Shown in pieces: positions 31,587 to 40,706 of a stretch of DNA of 42,340 nucleotides. The DNA lies in NCBI GenBank assembly GCA_030524455.1, contig JAUNGT010000017.1, positions 18,144 through 60,483 of the forward strand, given 5' to 3'. The stretch's first letter is position 1. Each line of letters opens with the position of its first letter. The notes beneath the pieces are model-generated. The model saw only the letters and a program-made list of their open reading frames with translations. It was not told the origin of the DNA and did no database searches. The stretch is from Eubacteriales bacterium (GTDB taxonomy: Bacteria > Bacillota > Clostridia > Lachnospirales > Lachnospiraceae). The translations under genes and the position numbers were made by a program.

Positions 31587-33080
31587 ATGCGTAAGTTGGG
31601 AAAAAATGAGGAGAAAAAGCCGGGGCATAAGAAAATCAGAAAGCGCTGGATTGTGCTGGGAGCGGCGGCTGTCCTGGCGATTGTATTTTTTGTCTATTCC
31701 AGGGCGACGGCAGGAAGCGCGGTGCTGCCGGTGAGCGCCAGCACCGCCTACATAGGAGATGTGGAGGAATCAGTATCCGCCAGCGGCAAGGTGGGAAGCG
31801 CGGATTCCCGGACTTATTTTGCGCCGGCAGCATCGCAGGTGTCGCAGCTGAATGTGAAGGTCGGCGATTCGGTGAAGGCGGGCGATATGCTTTTGGTCTT
31901 TGACACGGCGGAGCTGGAGCAGAGCAAGCAGAAGGCGGAGCTGGAGCTGAGCCAGGCCTCCAACAGCTATCAGAGCGCGATCACGGAGAGCAACGAAAAG
32001 CAGAGCGAGTATGCCGATGCCTCCCTGGGGCTTGATGAGCTGAAGCAGATGGAGGCCAACCAGAAGCAGTATGTCCAGGGATTAAAGTATGAGCTGGAGG
32101 ACGACAAGGCGGCCAGGCGCGAGGATCTGTACAAGTGGGATAAGCAGCTTCAGGAGGAGCTGAATTATCAGAACAGAAGGCTTTCCGAGAAGCAGGCGGC
32201 GGGCGCAGACAGCGATGACATAGAGAAGGTGCAGGAGGTCATTGACAACATCTCCGGACAGCGCACCGACGTGCAGAACGAGCTGAGCATGATCGATGAC
32301 GAGGAGATGCTCAAGCAGAAGCAGCGTCTCATCGACGCCGAGCAAAAGAAGCTGGACGAGATGTCCGAGGAGGTTCAGAAGCGGGAGAATAAGCAGGATT
32401 CCTCCGAGGCCGGCATTTTGAACAATTATTCCAAGCAGGAAAAGGCGGTGGGCGTGGAGAGCGCCAGGCTGTCCGTACAGGCGGCGGCGGACGATCTTGC
32501 GGCGGCCCAGGCCGGGATTGCGGCGGATTTTGACGGCATTGTGACGGAGGTGTCCGTCACCCAGGGAGCTACCGTGGCGAAGGGCGCGCAGCTTTTTACC
32601 GTGCAGAGCAGTCAGGATGTGCAGGTGACGGTGGAGTTAAGCAAATACGATCTGGAAAAGGTGAAGGAGGGCCAGAAGGCAGACCTGACGATTGCCGGGG
32701 CAGCCTATCAGGGAACGGTGGAGCGGATCAACCGGATGGCGCAGAACAATGCCCAGAACACGCCGGTGGTGAACGCGGACATCGCCGTCACCAATCCGGA
32801 CGAAAACCTTTATCTGGGCGTGGAGGGCAAGGCAAACATTCACACAGCCAAGGCCGAGGGCGCGGTGCTCGTACCCTACGAGGCGGTCAACACGGATAAG
32901 GACGGGGATTTCTGTTACCTGGTCAGGGATGGCCTGATCGTTCGCCAGCCGGTGGTGACAGGCATTTCCAATGACATGGATGTGGAAATTAAGGAGGGCG
33001 TTTCGGAGGGCGATATCGTTGTCACGGACACCGGCGCGAATCTGACGGAAGGAATGCCGGTGATGCCGGTCGTTCAGTAG
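31587..33080 (+). CDS. Membrane fusion protein, MacA/HlyD-like (YknX-like)
   Basis: A 497-residue membrane-anchored adaptor expected to link the ABC permease to the cell surface. A basic N-terminus and one membrane helix (about 20-38) are followed by the first half of a lipoyl-like barrel (VEESVSASGKVGS near 55), a long charged coiled coil (about 105-290, Gln/Lys/Glu-rich), the second lipoyl half (IAADFDGIVTEVSVTQGATV near 310-330) and C-terminal beta-barrel parts ending GDIVVTDTGANLTEG. ATG at 31587 is chosen since GGAGGAAG lies eight bases upstream; GTG at 31584 is too close. It lies three bases after the ATPase. Confidence 0.92.
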   Translation: MRKLGKNEEKKPGHKKIRKRWIVLGAAAVLAIVFFVYSRATAGSAVLPVSASTAYIGDVEESVSASGKVGSADSRTYFAPAASQVSQLNVKVGDSVKAGDMLLVFDTAELEQSKQKAELELSQASNSYQSAITESNEKQSEYADASLGLDELKQMEANQKQYVQGLKYELEDDKAARREDLYKWDKQLQEELNYQNRRLSEKQAAGADSDDIEKVQEVIDNISGQRTDVQNELSMIDDEEMLKQKQRLIDAEQKKLDEMSEEVQKRENKQDSSEAGILNNYSKQEKAVGVESARLSVQAAADDLAAAQAGIAADFDGIVTEVSVTQGATVAKGAQLFTVQSSQDVQVTVELSKYDLEKVKEGQKADLTIAGAAYQGTVERINRMAQNNAQNTPVVNADIAVTNPDENLYLGVEGKANIHTAKAEGAVLVPYEAVNTDKDGDFCYLVRDGLIVRQPVVTGISNDMDVEIKEGVSEGDIVVTDTGANLTEGMPVMPVVQ

Positions 33081-33101
33081 GCGCACGGGAAGGAGAGCGA
33101 T

Positions 33102-34319
33102 ATGTCACAGTTTCTGGAATATCTGAAAATTGCCCTGATGAACATCAGGAGCAATAAGGGACGATCCTTTCTGACCATGCTGGGCATCATCATCGGCATT
33201 TCCTCCGTGATCATGATCATTTCGGTCGGAAACGGAATCAAGGCGGAGGTCAATGACGAGTTAAATGAGATGTCCGGCGGCCTGGTGGCGATCTATACGG
33301 ACAGCAGCATGGGGACCGGGGATCCGATCTATTTTACGGAGGAGGATTTTGACGCCATTGCCGAGAAGGTTCCCCATGTAAAGGGCGTGACGCCGGTGTA
33401 TACCCTGTATGCAACCACCAGTACCCGGAAGGGCAGCTTCGATGTGATGATGTCCTGCGGAACGGCGGGGATGAAGGATTACAGCAAGGATCCGATTGTA
33501 AAAGGACGCTTCTTTTCGGAAAGCGATTACTATGGGGCCAAGAGGGTGTGCGTTATCACGGAGAGCACAGCCCGGAAGATGTTCGGCACCACGGACGTGC
33601 TTGGCATGACGCTGGATGTGGACGTTTACGGCACCTCCCAGGAGTATGAGATCGTCGGCATCCGCAAGGACAGCGCCGCAGGCCTGATCAACAGCATGAG
33701 CAGCGGCGGTATGCAGACGATGGAGGTGCCGATTTCCACAATTGAATCCTTTGGCTTTTATGTCAGTGATTTTACCGATTTCTATATCATCGGAGAGAGT
33801 AATGAGTATGGCGCGCAGATTGCGCAGGACAGCGTAAGCCTGCTGGAAAAGCGTCACAACGCCCGGGGCAGCGGGGCGATCATGGTGCAGAGCTTCAACG
33901 ATGCGCTTGCCCAGGTCAACTCGGTGCTGAATTATATCACGCTGTTTGTGGTGCTTGTGGCGGCGATTTCTCTGCTGGTAGGCGGCATCGGCGTCATGAA
34001 TATCATGCTGGTGTCCGTGACGGAGAGAACGAGGGAGATCGGTATCCGCAAGGCGCTGGGAGCCAGGACGGCCTCGGTGCTTCTGCAGTTTTTGTCCGAA
34101 TCGGCGATCATCACTCTGATGGGCGGCCTGATCGGCATCCTGCTGGGCGTTTTGGGCGCGGTAGGGATCTGTTCGCTGATCGGATTCAGCGCGCAGGTAA
34201 AAATCAGCACCGTGCTGGGCGCGTCGGTATTTTCTTCGGCGGTGGGAATCTTCTTCGGAATCTATCCGGCCAGAAAGGCTGCAAAAATGAGCCCGATTGA
34301 GGCGCTGCGATACGAATAA
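33102..34319 (+). CDS. ABC permease, MacB/FtsX-like
   Basis: A 405-residue permease. Helix 1 (about 18-44) has the family motif NKGRSFLTMLGIIIG, followed by a large extracytoplasmic MacB core domain (about 45-275), then three helices (about 278-303, 327-360 and 370-395) forming the FtsX domain, with VTERTREIGIRKALGA and the final PARKAAKMSPIEALRYE. This is the standard MacB-type layout with the ATPase on a separate chain. GGAGAGCGAT precedes the ATG, and it starts 21 bases after the adaptor. A strong terminator follows the stop. Together the three genes form a complete exporter. Confidence 0.93.
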   Translation: MSQFLEYLKIALMNIRSNKGRSFLTMLGIIIGISSVIMIISVGNGIKAEVNDELNEMSGGLVAIYTDSSMGTGDPIYFTEEDFDAIAEKVPHVKGVTPVYTLYATTSTRKGSFDVMMSCGTAGMKDYSKDPIVKGRFFSESDYYGAKRVCVITESTARKMFGTTDVLGMTLDVDVYGTSQEYEIVGIRKDSAAGLINSMSSGGMQTMEVPISTIESFGFYVSDFTDFYIIGESNEYGAQIAQDSVSLLEKRHNARGSGAIMVQSFNDALAQVNSVLNYITLFVVLVAAISLLVGGIGVMNIMLVSVTERTREIGIRKALGARTASVLLQFLSESAIITLMGGLIGILLGVLGAVGICSLIGFSAQVKISTVLGASVFSSAVGIFFGIYPARKAAKMSPIEALRYE

Positions 34320-34326
34320 TGAAAAG

Positions 34327-34372
34327 AGGCCTGGAAAACAGAGTTGGATAAACTCGTTTTCCGGGCCTTTTT
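34327..34372 (+). terminator. Rho-independent terminator of the export operon
   Basis: Long stem AGGCCTGGAAAAC (34327-34339) / GTTTTCCGGGCCT (34356-34368), continued inside by GAGTT/AACTC, then TTTTT (34368-34372). It starts eight bases after the permease stop. Confidence 0.9.
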
Positions 34373-34379
34373 CGGGAAA

Positions 34380-34553
34380 ATGAATATGCAAATCAATTTT
34401 TCAACTCACAGACACGGTTGTCTGACAAAGAAAATGTAACATATTTTGGGCCGAGGTTACAAGTTGATTTGCAAATTAATTTTCTCTTTTCGTGTGAGAT
34501 GGGAAAAATATAATTTATTTAATTGCAAATTCCCATGGATATTTAAATTGCTA
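34380..34553 (+). other. AT-rich intergenic region upstream of cas3 with repeated TGCAAAT
   Basis: About 175 bases of AT-rich DNA without a gene. TGCAAAT occurs at 34387-34393, 34470-34476 (inside the perfect palindrome ATTTGCAAAT, 34467-34476) and 34524-34530. TGCAAATCAA (34387-34396) and TTGATTTGCA (34464-34473) are a 10-bp inverted pair, enclosing GTAAC/GTTAC (34436-34440, 34456-34460). The composition change suggests a boundary between host backbone and the CRISPR module. Confidence 0.55.
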
Positions 34554-34582
34554 TTGACAACAGTATAAAAAGTGTATATTAT
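34554..34582 (+). promoter_or_regulatory. Sigma-A type promoter for the cas operon
   Basis: -35 TTGACA (34554-34559), 17-bp spacer, -10 TATTAT (34577-34582). Transcription should start near 34590, downstream of the earlier in-frame ATG at 34572, which supports the later cas3 start at 34647. Confidence 0.8.
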
Positions 34583-34646
34583 GGAACTCAGAAAGACACG
34601 GAATATAAAGAACGGCAAAATCAACAGATGCAGGAAGGGGGTACAT

Positions 34647-37160
34647 ATGGAAAAGCGGCAGACAGAGGAATTATTTCTTCCGGACACCGGGTGTTACATT
34701 GCGCATGCAGATTCGTGTACGGGCAGAAAACAGAGCTTAACGGAGCATTTAAAGAATGTGCTGCAGCTGGCAGAGGAGAATTGTCCGTTGGATATCCTGA
34801 GAAATCTGGTCAGAGTGGCGGCATCAGTACATGATAGCGGAAAACTATGTGCGGATTTTCAGGCATATATGCAGGATGTTTTGGAAAAGGGGGAGAAAGC
34901 GCCAAAACGGCAGGTGGATCATGCCACGGCCGGAGGGAGAATCGTGGAAATGATCGGCAAAGATGTGCTGGCGGCAAAAATGATTGCCACCGCGATTTAC
35001 GCCCATCACGGATTGCAGGATTGTGTGGATCTGTCCACGGGACGGTCTTTGTCGGAAAAACGCAAGGAGAAGGAGCCGGAGATTTCTTTTTTGGAGGTGG
35101 TAAGGCGCTTTGCGCAGATGGAAGATCTGACTGTCCTGAAAGATATTTTCAAAGCGGCTCACCAGGATGTACAGCAGCTTTATGCGGGGATTCGGAAACT
35201 TACCGGACAGACAGAAGAAAAGAATAAATACGGAAACGAAGAATTTTATCTGGGGATGTATGAAAGGCTGCTGCTTTCCGTGCTGATTGACAGCGATTGG
35301 AGCGACGCGGCATGCTTTGCGGAAAATAAACCTTTGCCGAAACGAACGTCCCGGGAGAGGATACAGGAGATCTGGGCAGAGTCCATTGCGCATTTTGAAA
35401 AGTATATGACAAATTCGGTGCGGAGCGGGACGGTGAGCCCGCTGAACCGATACAGGGAGGAGATTGCGGAGATGTGCGGGCAGGCAGCGCAGCATCCCGG
35501 ACGGCTGTATCGTCTGACGGTGCCAACCGGCGCCGGAAAGACCCTGAGCAGCCTGCGGTTTGCACTTTACCACGCGCAAAGATATGGAAGACAGCATATT
35601 TTTTATGCGGCGCCATTCAATTCCATCCTGGAGCAAAATGCGGCGGACATCAAAAGGGCGGTGGGAAATGATTCTTATGTGCTGGAGCATCACTGCAATG
35701 TGATACGCGAGGATGAGGAGCAGGAAGCGGTTTATAAGAAGCTGACGGAAAGCTGGGACAGCCCGTTTGTCGTCACGACAGCGGTACAGATGTTAAATAC
35801 ACTGTTCTCGGGACAAAAAAGCAGTATCCGGCGCATGTATAGTCTGTGTAACAGCGTGATTATTTTCGATGAAGTCCAGGCGATTCCGGCGCAGTGCACA
35901 GAGCTGTTTTACCTGGCGGTGAACTTCCTGACAGAGTGCTGCAATACCACGGTGGTACTTTGCTCCGCAACACAGCCCTCTCTGGCGGCATTGCGCGAAA
36001 ACAATCTTTTGCCGTGCCGTGAGATGGCGGGGGATATTCGCCAATACATGGAAGCCTTTCGACGGGTGGAGATTGAGGATCAGACAGAACGGGTGCCGGG
36101 GGGTATGAGCCTGGAGCAGCTGTCGGACTTTGCGGGAGAGCAGCTGGAACGGTACGGGACTGTGCTGGCGGTAGTGAATACAAAAGCGGCAGCCAAAGGC
36201 TTATACCAGATATTGAGGGAAAGCGGCCCCGCAGGGTGCAGGCTCTATCATTTGAGCACGGATATGTGTGCAGCGCACAGAAGCAAGACGATTTCGGATA
36301 TGAGATCTGTCCTGTCCGAAAAAAAGAAGCAAGTGATCTGCGTAAGCACGCAGCTGATTGAGGCGGGGGTAAATCTGTCCTTTTCCTGTGTGATCCGCTC
36401 GTTATCCGGTCTGGACAGCGCGGTGCAGGCGGCGGGCCGCTGCAATCGCCATAAGGAGATGGAGGACCTGGGGAAGGTATTTCTCGTCAGGCTGTCGGCT
36501 GAAGCGGAAAAAACAGAACGGATGCGGGAGGTTCGGACGGCCGGGCTGGTCAGTGAAAAATTTTTGTATGAGTACAGAAAGCAGGAAGATACGTTTGAAC
36601 ACAGTCTGGATTCTTTGCCGTCAATTAAACGATATTATGAGCTTTATTACTATGCGCTGCCGGAAGAGGAGACAAAGTATCCGGTTATGTTACCGGAACT
36701 GCAGGTAAAAAGCAATTTGATGGATTTGCTGGGGGAGGATAAGCTTGGCAGAGGGCAGTATCGGCGGGCGCATGGAGGGACGCACCTGAAAACGCCGTTG
36801 GGGCAGGCGTTTCGGACGGCGGGAGATCAGTTTGAAGTAATCCGCGAGGATCAGAAGCTGTCGGTAATCATTCCCTATGATGAGGAGGCGAAGAGACAGA
36901 TCGGGAGGCTGGAGAGCCTGCATACAACGTATGAGGAGCAGAGAGCGGCTTTGCGCAGACTGCAGCGATATGCGGTGGGAATTTCACCCTATAAAAAAGA
37001 GTGGCTGGCACAGGCGGCCCGCCCGGTGGGAAAAGCGGAGGTTCTTGTCTGGGATATGGCCTATTATGACGCGCAGACCGGTGTAACTGAAAATCGGCAG
37101 GATCAATTTCCGGAGGATTGCTTGCAGGAGGGAAAATGGAAAAGTACAGAAATACAATAG
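34647..37160 (+). CDS. cas3: Type I-C Cas3 helicase-nuclease
   Basis: An 837-residue protein that unwinds and degrades DNA marked by Cascade. The N-terminal HD nuclease (about 15-215) carries His62-Asp63 in SVHDSGKLCADF and later IYAHHGLQ. The SF2 helicase core has Walker A PTGAGKT (Lys298), DEAD-like box FDEVQAIP (Asp408, Glu409), CSATQPSLAAL, and motif VI QAAGRCNRH. The start at 34647 is chosen because AGGAAGGGGG lies upstream and the promoter's expected transcript begins after the earlier ATG at 34572. It is first in the operon; cas5c starts 25 bases before its end. All key residues seen are intact, so interference should be possible. Confidence 0.95.
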   Translation: MEKRQTEELFLPDTGCYIAHADSCTGRKQSLTEHLKNVLQLAEENCPLDILRNLVRVAASVHDSGKLCADFQAYMQDVLEKGEKAPKRQVDHATAGGRIVEMIGKDVLAAKMIATAIYAHHGLQDCVDLSTGRSLSEKRKEKEPEISFLEVVRRFAQMEDLTVLKDIFKAAHQDVQQLYAGIRKLTGQTEEKNKYGNEEFYLGMYERLLLSVLIDSDWSDAACFAENKPLPKRTSRERIQEIWAESIAHFEKYMTNSVRSGTVSPLNRYREEIAEMCGQAAQHPGRLYRLTVPTGAGKTLSSLRFALYHAQRYGRQHIFYAAPFNSILEQNAADIKRAVGNDSYVLEHHCNVIREDEEQEAVYKKLTESWDSPFVVTTAVQMLNTLFSGQKSSIRRMYSLCNSVIIFDEVQAIPAQCTELFYLAVNFLTECCNTTVVLCSATQPSLAALRENNLLPCREMAGDIRQYMEAFRRVEIEDQTERVPGGMSLEQLSDFAGEQLERYGTVLAVVNTKAAAKGLYQILRESGPAGCRLYHLSTDMCAAHRSKTISDMRSVLSEKKKQVICVSTQLIEAGVNLSFSCVIRSLSGLDSAVQAAGRCNRHKEMEDLGKVFLVRLSAEAEKTERMREVRTAGLVSEKFLYEYRKQEDTFEHSLDSLPSIKRYYELYYYALPEEETKYPVMLPELQVKSNLMDLLGEDKLGRGQYRRAHGGTHLKTPLGQAFRTAGDQFEVIREDQKLSVIIPYDEEAKRQIGRLESLHTTYEEQRAALRRLQRYAVGISPYKKEWLAQAARPVGKAEVLVWDMAYYDAQTGVTENRQDQFPEDCLQEGKWKSTEIQ

Positions 37161-37873
37161 AATTTGAAGTGTATGGAAAATATGCGCTGTTTGCGGACCC
37201 GGTTACGCGGGCGGGCGGAGAGAAAACCACTTATCACATTCCTACTTATGAGGCGCTGAAGGGAATCACGGAAAGTATATATTGGAAACCTACCATCATG
37301 TGGATTGTGGATGCCGTCCGGGTGATGAATTTTATCCAGACGGAGACAAAAGGCGTTCGCCCGCTTAACTACGGAGGCGGAAATGAGCTGGCATACTACA
37401 CATACTTAAAAAATGTACGCTATCAGGTGCGGGCGCATTTTGAGTTTAATCCCAATCGTCCGGAGCTTGAGCAGGACCGGAATGAGCATAAACATCACAA
37501 CATCGCAAAACGAATGGTGGACAGGGGAGGCAGACGGGATATTTTTCTGGGAACCAGGGACTGCCAGGGCTTTGTGGAACCCTGTGTGTTCGGAGAGGGG
37601 AAAGGCGACTACGACGACATGCCCGGGGAAATTTCCTATGGTTTTATGTATCACGGGATTACCTATGCGGATGAGGCGATTTTGCCGGAGGAGAAAAACA
37701 GGATGACGGTCAATTTTTGGAATCAGGCAGTGATGAGAAATGGCGTTATCCGTTTTGTCAGGCCGGAGGAGTGTGGGAGGAAGCGTTTTATCAAGGAGAT
37801 GAGCGTTAGAAAATTTGGAAAAGACAATTTCAGAGGACTGGAGGAATTTTCAGAGGAGGAGGTGTCGGATTGA
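37136..37873 (+). CDS. cas5c: Cas5c, type I-C crRNA-processing nuclease
   Basis: A 245-residue Cascade subunit which, in type I-C, also replaces Cas6 and cuts the pre-crRNA. The RAMP fold starts NTIEFEVYGKYALFADP. Residues Tyr49, Lys119 and His120 (in IYWKP and EHKHHN) stand at a constant +3 offset from the Tyr46/Lys116/His117 active site described for the Bacillus halodurans enzyme, so processing should work. The start ATG overlaps the cas3 end by 25 bases and has AGGAGGG just ahead; an upstream TTG at 37118 is less likely. The stop overlaps the TTG start of cas8c. Confidence 0.94.
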   Translation: MEKYRNTIEFEVYGKYALFADPVTRAGGEKTTYHIPTYEALKGITESIYWKPTIMWIVDAVRVMNFIQTETKGVRPLNYGGGNELAYYTYLKNVRYQVRAHFEFNPNRPELEQDRNEHKHHNIAKRMVDRGGRRDIFLGTRDCQGFVEPCVFGEGKGDYDDMPGEISYGFMYHGITYADEAILPEEKNRMTVNFWNQAVMRNGVIRFVRPEECGRKRFIKEMSVRKFGKDNFRGLEEFSEEEVSD

Positions 37874-39849
37874 ACTGGGAAGGAGAGCTTTTGGCACTGT
37901 ATGAAAAAAATCGTGCCGAGGTTGGCGTGATAAAGACGAATCCATATGGGGTTCCCTATGTGCTGCTTCCGCCCTTTCACACAACGGTTACAGCGCAGAT
38001 CGAGGTGACGGTAAGCACGGCGGGCGATTTTCTTGAGGCCATCCGGGTACCGGTGGAGGAGCGTCTGACGATGATTCCGGTGACGGAAAAGTCGGGCAGC
38101 CGTACAGCGGGCAAGGAACCGCATCCGTTGTGTGACAATCTGCAGTATTTGGCTGCCGATTATGGGGATTATATTGCGGGTGCAGCGTCCTGCTATGAGC
38201 TTTATCGCAGAGCATTGGAAATGTGGCATTTGTCGCCGTATACGCATCCGAAGGTGGATGCCATCTATACCTATCTGGAGAAAAGAAGGCTGATGGCGGA
38301 TTTGATCCGGACCCGGGTGCTTGTATGCAATGAGGCGGGACAGTTGGACCCGAATGCGAAAATACAGAAGCTGCCCCAGGCAAAAGCGTTTGTCCGGTTT
38401 CGTGTCAGGGAGGAAAGCAGTACGGCACTTTCCCATGAGGAATGCTGGCGCGACAGATCCCTTCAGGAGGCTTTTGTATCCTACTATCGTTCCGGGCAAA
38501 CGAAGGAGGATTTGGATTATGTGACCGGTCAATATGAGCCTCCCTCGTATCTGCATGCAAAAGGGATTCGCTATGACGGGGACGGGGCAAAGCTGATTTC
38601 GTCCAACGATGAGACATATTTTACCTTTCGGGGACGATTTGCGAAAAAAGAGCAGGCTTTTTCTGTTGGAAGCGAGACTTCGCAAAAAATTCATAATGCG
38701 GCAAAATGGATCGTCCGAAGGCAGGGGCATATCTATGACACTTTGACGACGGTGACCTGGGAGTCCGACCTGCAGCAAATGCCGGCCTGGGAGGCGGATA
38801 CGGAAGCGGTTATTACCGGACGGCGGGAAAGTGCGGAAGCGGCGGCCGTTTTGGGAATAGGGGATGAGGAGCCCCTGGAGGATACCTTTGCGGAGGATTA
38901 CGAGGAAAAGCAGGAGGCGGCCGGGGAAACGGATATCGGTGTGGTTACAGCGGGACAGCTTTTTTCGGCAATGGAGGGATACCGCAAAAGGATCAAGAAT
39001 ACCTCCCGTATGGTGTTCATGGCGTTTGACGCGGCGACCACAGGACGGCTTTGCCTGTCGGAATATAAGACTCTGGAGACGACCCGATATCTGGATAATA
39101 TTCAGAAATGGCACGAGCGCTGCGGCTGGTATCAGATGAAATACAGTAAACAGCGGCTGATCAGTTACATTGGCGTTCCGGGGATTCGGGATATTGCGAA
39201 CCTGTTATATGGGACGGATAGCGGAAAAACGGACTTTATGACAATCCCTGACAAAAACGGGAAAAAGCTGTATGCGCAGATCGGTAAAAGACTGCGGCCC
39301 TGTATCTGGGATGGACAGCCGATCCCGAAGGATCTGGTGAATTTGGCGGTAACCAGGGCGTCGAATCCGCAGATTTATGAAAAACGGTATCATTGGGAGC
39401 AGGTGCTGACACTTGCCTGCTCCTTTGTAAAAAAACAAAGATATGAGCAAAGATTGGAGGAATGGAACATGGCGCTGGATCGGAATTGCTCCGACAGAAG
39501 TTATCTGTATGGCAGACTGCTTGCGGTCGCAGACAGAATTGAGTATCGGACCTTTGATAAGGAGAACGACGGCGGGCGGGAAACAAATGCCAAGCGATAT
39601 ATGAGCACTTTTTCCCAACGGCCCTTTACGACCTGGAAGGTGATTGAGGAGGATCTGCAGCCTTATCTGAGTAAGCTGGCGGTGGCGGAGCGCAGAAGCT
39701 ATGAAAACCAGCTGGACAATATCTGTCAGTTGTTTGACACAGAATCGTTTCAAAAAAATGAGCGATTGGATGGGCTGTATCTGCTTGGCTTTCACAGCCA
39801 GTCTTATGAACTGAAAAAAATGCAGAAAGAGACGGAGGAGAAGAAATGA
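37870..39849 (+). CDS. cas8c: Cas8c (Csd1), type I-C large subunit
   Basis: A 659-residue large Cascade subunit that should recognise the PAM and help open the target DNA. It is recognised by position and by Csd1-type segments such as RVREESSTALSHEECWRD, FMAFDAATTGRLCLSEYK and DRNCSDRSYLYGRLLAV. Translation starts with TTG, overlapping the cas5c stop (TTGA), with a GAGGAGGAGG ribosome site about eight bases ahead. An acidic stretch (about 335-355, rich in Glu and Asp) lies in the middle. The 3' end holds an internal start for Cas11c. The stop overlaps the cas7c start (ATGA). Confidence 0.93.
   Translation: MNWEGELLALYEKNRAEVGVIKTNPYGVPYVLLPPFHTTVTAQIEVTVSTAGDFLEAIRVPVEERLTMIPVTEKSGSRTAGKEPHPLCDNLQYLAADYGDYIAGAASCYELYRRALEMWHLSPYTHPKVDAIYTYLEKRRLMADLIRTRVLVCNEAGQLDPNAKIQKLPQAKAFVRFRVREESSTALSHEECWRDRSLQEAFVSYYRSGQTKEDLDYVTGQYEPPSYLHAKGIRYDGDGAKLISSNDETYFTFRGRFAKKEQAFSVGSETSQKIHNAAKWIVRRQGHIYDTLTTVTWESDLQQMPAWEADTEAVITGRRESAEAAAVLGIGDEEPLEDTFAEDYEEKQEAAGETDIGVVTAGQLFSAMEGYRKRIKNTSRMVFMAFDAATTGRLCLSEYKTLETTRYLDNIQKWHERCGWYQMKYSKQRLISYIGVPGIRDIANLLYGTDSGKTDFMTIPDKNGKKLYAQIGKRLRPCIWDGQPIPKDLVNLAVTRASNPQIYEKRYHWEQVLTLACSFVKKQRYEQRLEEWNMALDRNCSDRSYLYGRLLAVADRIEYRTFDKENDGGRETNAKRYMSTFSQRPFTTWKVIEEDLQPYLSKLAVAERRSYENQLDNICQLFDTESFQKNERLDGLYLLGFHSQSYELKKMQKETEEKK
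39469..39849 (+). CDS. cas11c: Cas11c, small subunit from an internal start within cas8c
   Basis: In type I-C systems the small Cascade subunit is made from an internal ribosome site near the 3' end of cas8c. Here GGAGG at 39456-39460 stands eight bases before an in-frame ATG at 39469 (codon 534 of cas8c), which would give a 126-residue protein beginning MALDRNCSDRSYLYG and ending at the cas8c stop. Size, position and mostly helical, charged composition fit Cas11c. A second ATG at 39462 is out of frame. Seen: ribosome site, start and frame. Known: internal Cas11c in other I-C systems. Inferred: use of this start. Confidence 0.75.
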   Translation: MALDRNCSDRSYLYGRLLAVADRIEYRTFDKENDGGRETNAKRYMSTFSQRPFTTWKVIEEDLQPYLSKLAVAERRSYENQLDNICQLFDTESFQKNERLDGLYLLGFHSQSYELKKMQKETEEKK

Positions 39850-40706
39850 GCGAATTAAAGGGGAAAATTGATTTTACACTGTTTGTAAGCGTCCGCAATG
39901 CAAATCCAAACGGGGATCCTTTGAATGGAAACCGGCCCCGCATTGATTTGGATGGCTACGGCGAAATATCCGATGTGTGTATCAAGAGAAAAATCAGAAA
40001 TCGCTTTCAGGATCTGGGGCAGAGAGTATTTGTTCAGCCGGATGACCGGGCGGATGACGGAGCGGGAAGCTTGAAAGAAAGGGCGGACAAATGCGAGCGT
40101 CTCAGGGCGGAACTGACAAAGAAGAAAAAGGAGGAGCGCAGCAGAGAGGTTTGCGCCAGAATCGCCTGTGAGGAATGGATTGATGTGAGAAGCTTTGGGC
40201 AGGTGTTTGCCTTTAAAGGGGAGGATGTTTCTTTTGGCGTGCGGGGGCCGGTATCTGTCCATCAGGCCGTAAGCCTGTCGCCGGTGGACATCATCAGCAT
40301 GCAGATTACCAAGAGCGTAAACAGTGAGGCGGGGAAAGAGAGTAAGGCCTCTGACACCATGGGATTAAAGCATAGAATTGGCTTTGCCGTCTATAAGATT
40401 ATGGGAAGTGTGAATGTTCAGCTGGCGGAAAAAACCGGTTTTTCTCAGGAAGATGCAGCACTTTTGAAGGAAGCCCTGCAAACGCTGTTTGAAAATGACG
40501 CATCCTCTGCAAGACCGGATGGAAGTATGGAGGTGTGCCGCCTGTATTGGTGGCAGCATGAGGAGAAGACGCCGGCGGCATCCAGCGGAAGGATTCAGAG
40601 GGCATTTACCATCGCGGCAGCCGAGCAGCCGAAACACTTTGACGATTACCGGATTACATGGAATCTGGAAGGCTGCGTGGAGCCGGAGGTGTTTGACTTT
40701 TTATGA
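39846..40706 (+). CDS. cas7c: Cas7c (Csd2), type I-C backbone subunit
   Basis: A 286-residue RAMP protein that coats the crRNA spacer as the Cascade backbone. The start has the typical FVSVRNANPNGDPLNGNRPR and the middle SITSN-like block SPVDIISMQITKSVNSE, with MGLKHRIGFAVYKIMGSVN after it. The start overlaps the cas8c stop by four bases, with GGAGGAGAAG upstream. It is the last cas gene: the expected cas4, cas1 and cas2 are absent, and the leader-like hairpin begins 85 bases after the stop. Confidence 0.95.
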   Translation: MSELKGKIDFTLFVSVRNANPNGDPLNGNRPRIDLDGYGEISDVCIKRKIRNRFQDLGQRVFVQPDDRADDGAGSLKERADKCERLRAELTKKKKEERSREVCARIACEEWIDVRSFGQVFAFKGEDVSFGVRGPVSVHQAVSLSPVDIISMQITKSVNSEAGKESKASDTMGLKHRIGFAVYKIMGSVNVQLAEKTGFSQEDAALLKEALQTLFENDASSARPDGSMEVCRLYWWQHEEKTPAASSGRIQRAFTIAAAEQPKHFDDYRITWNLEGCVEPEVFDFL

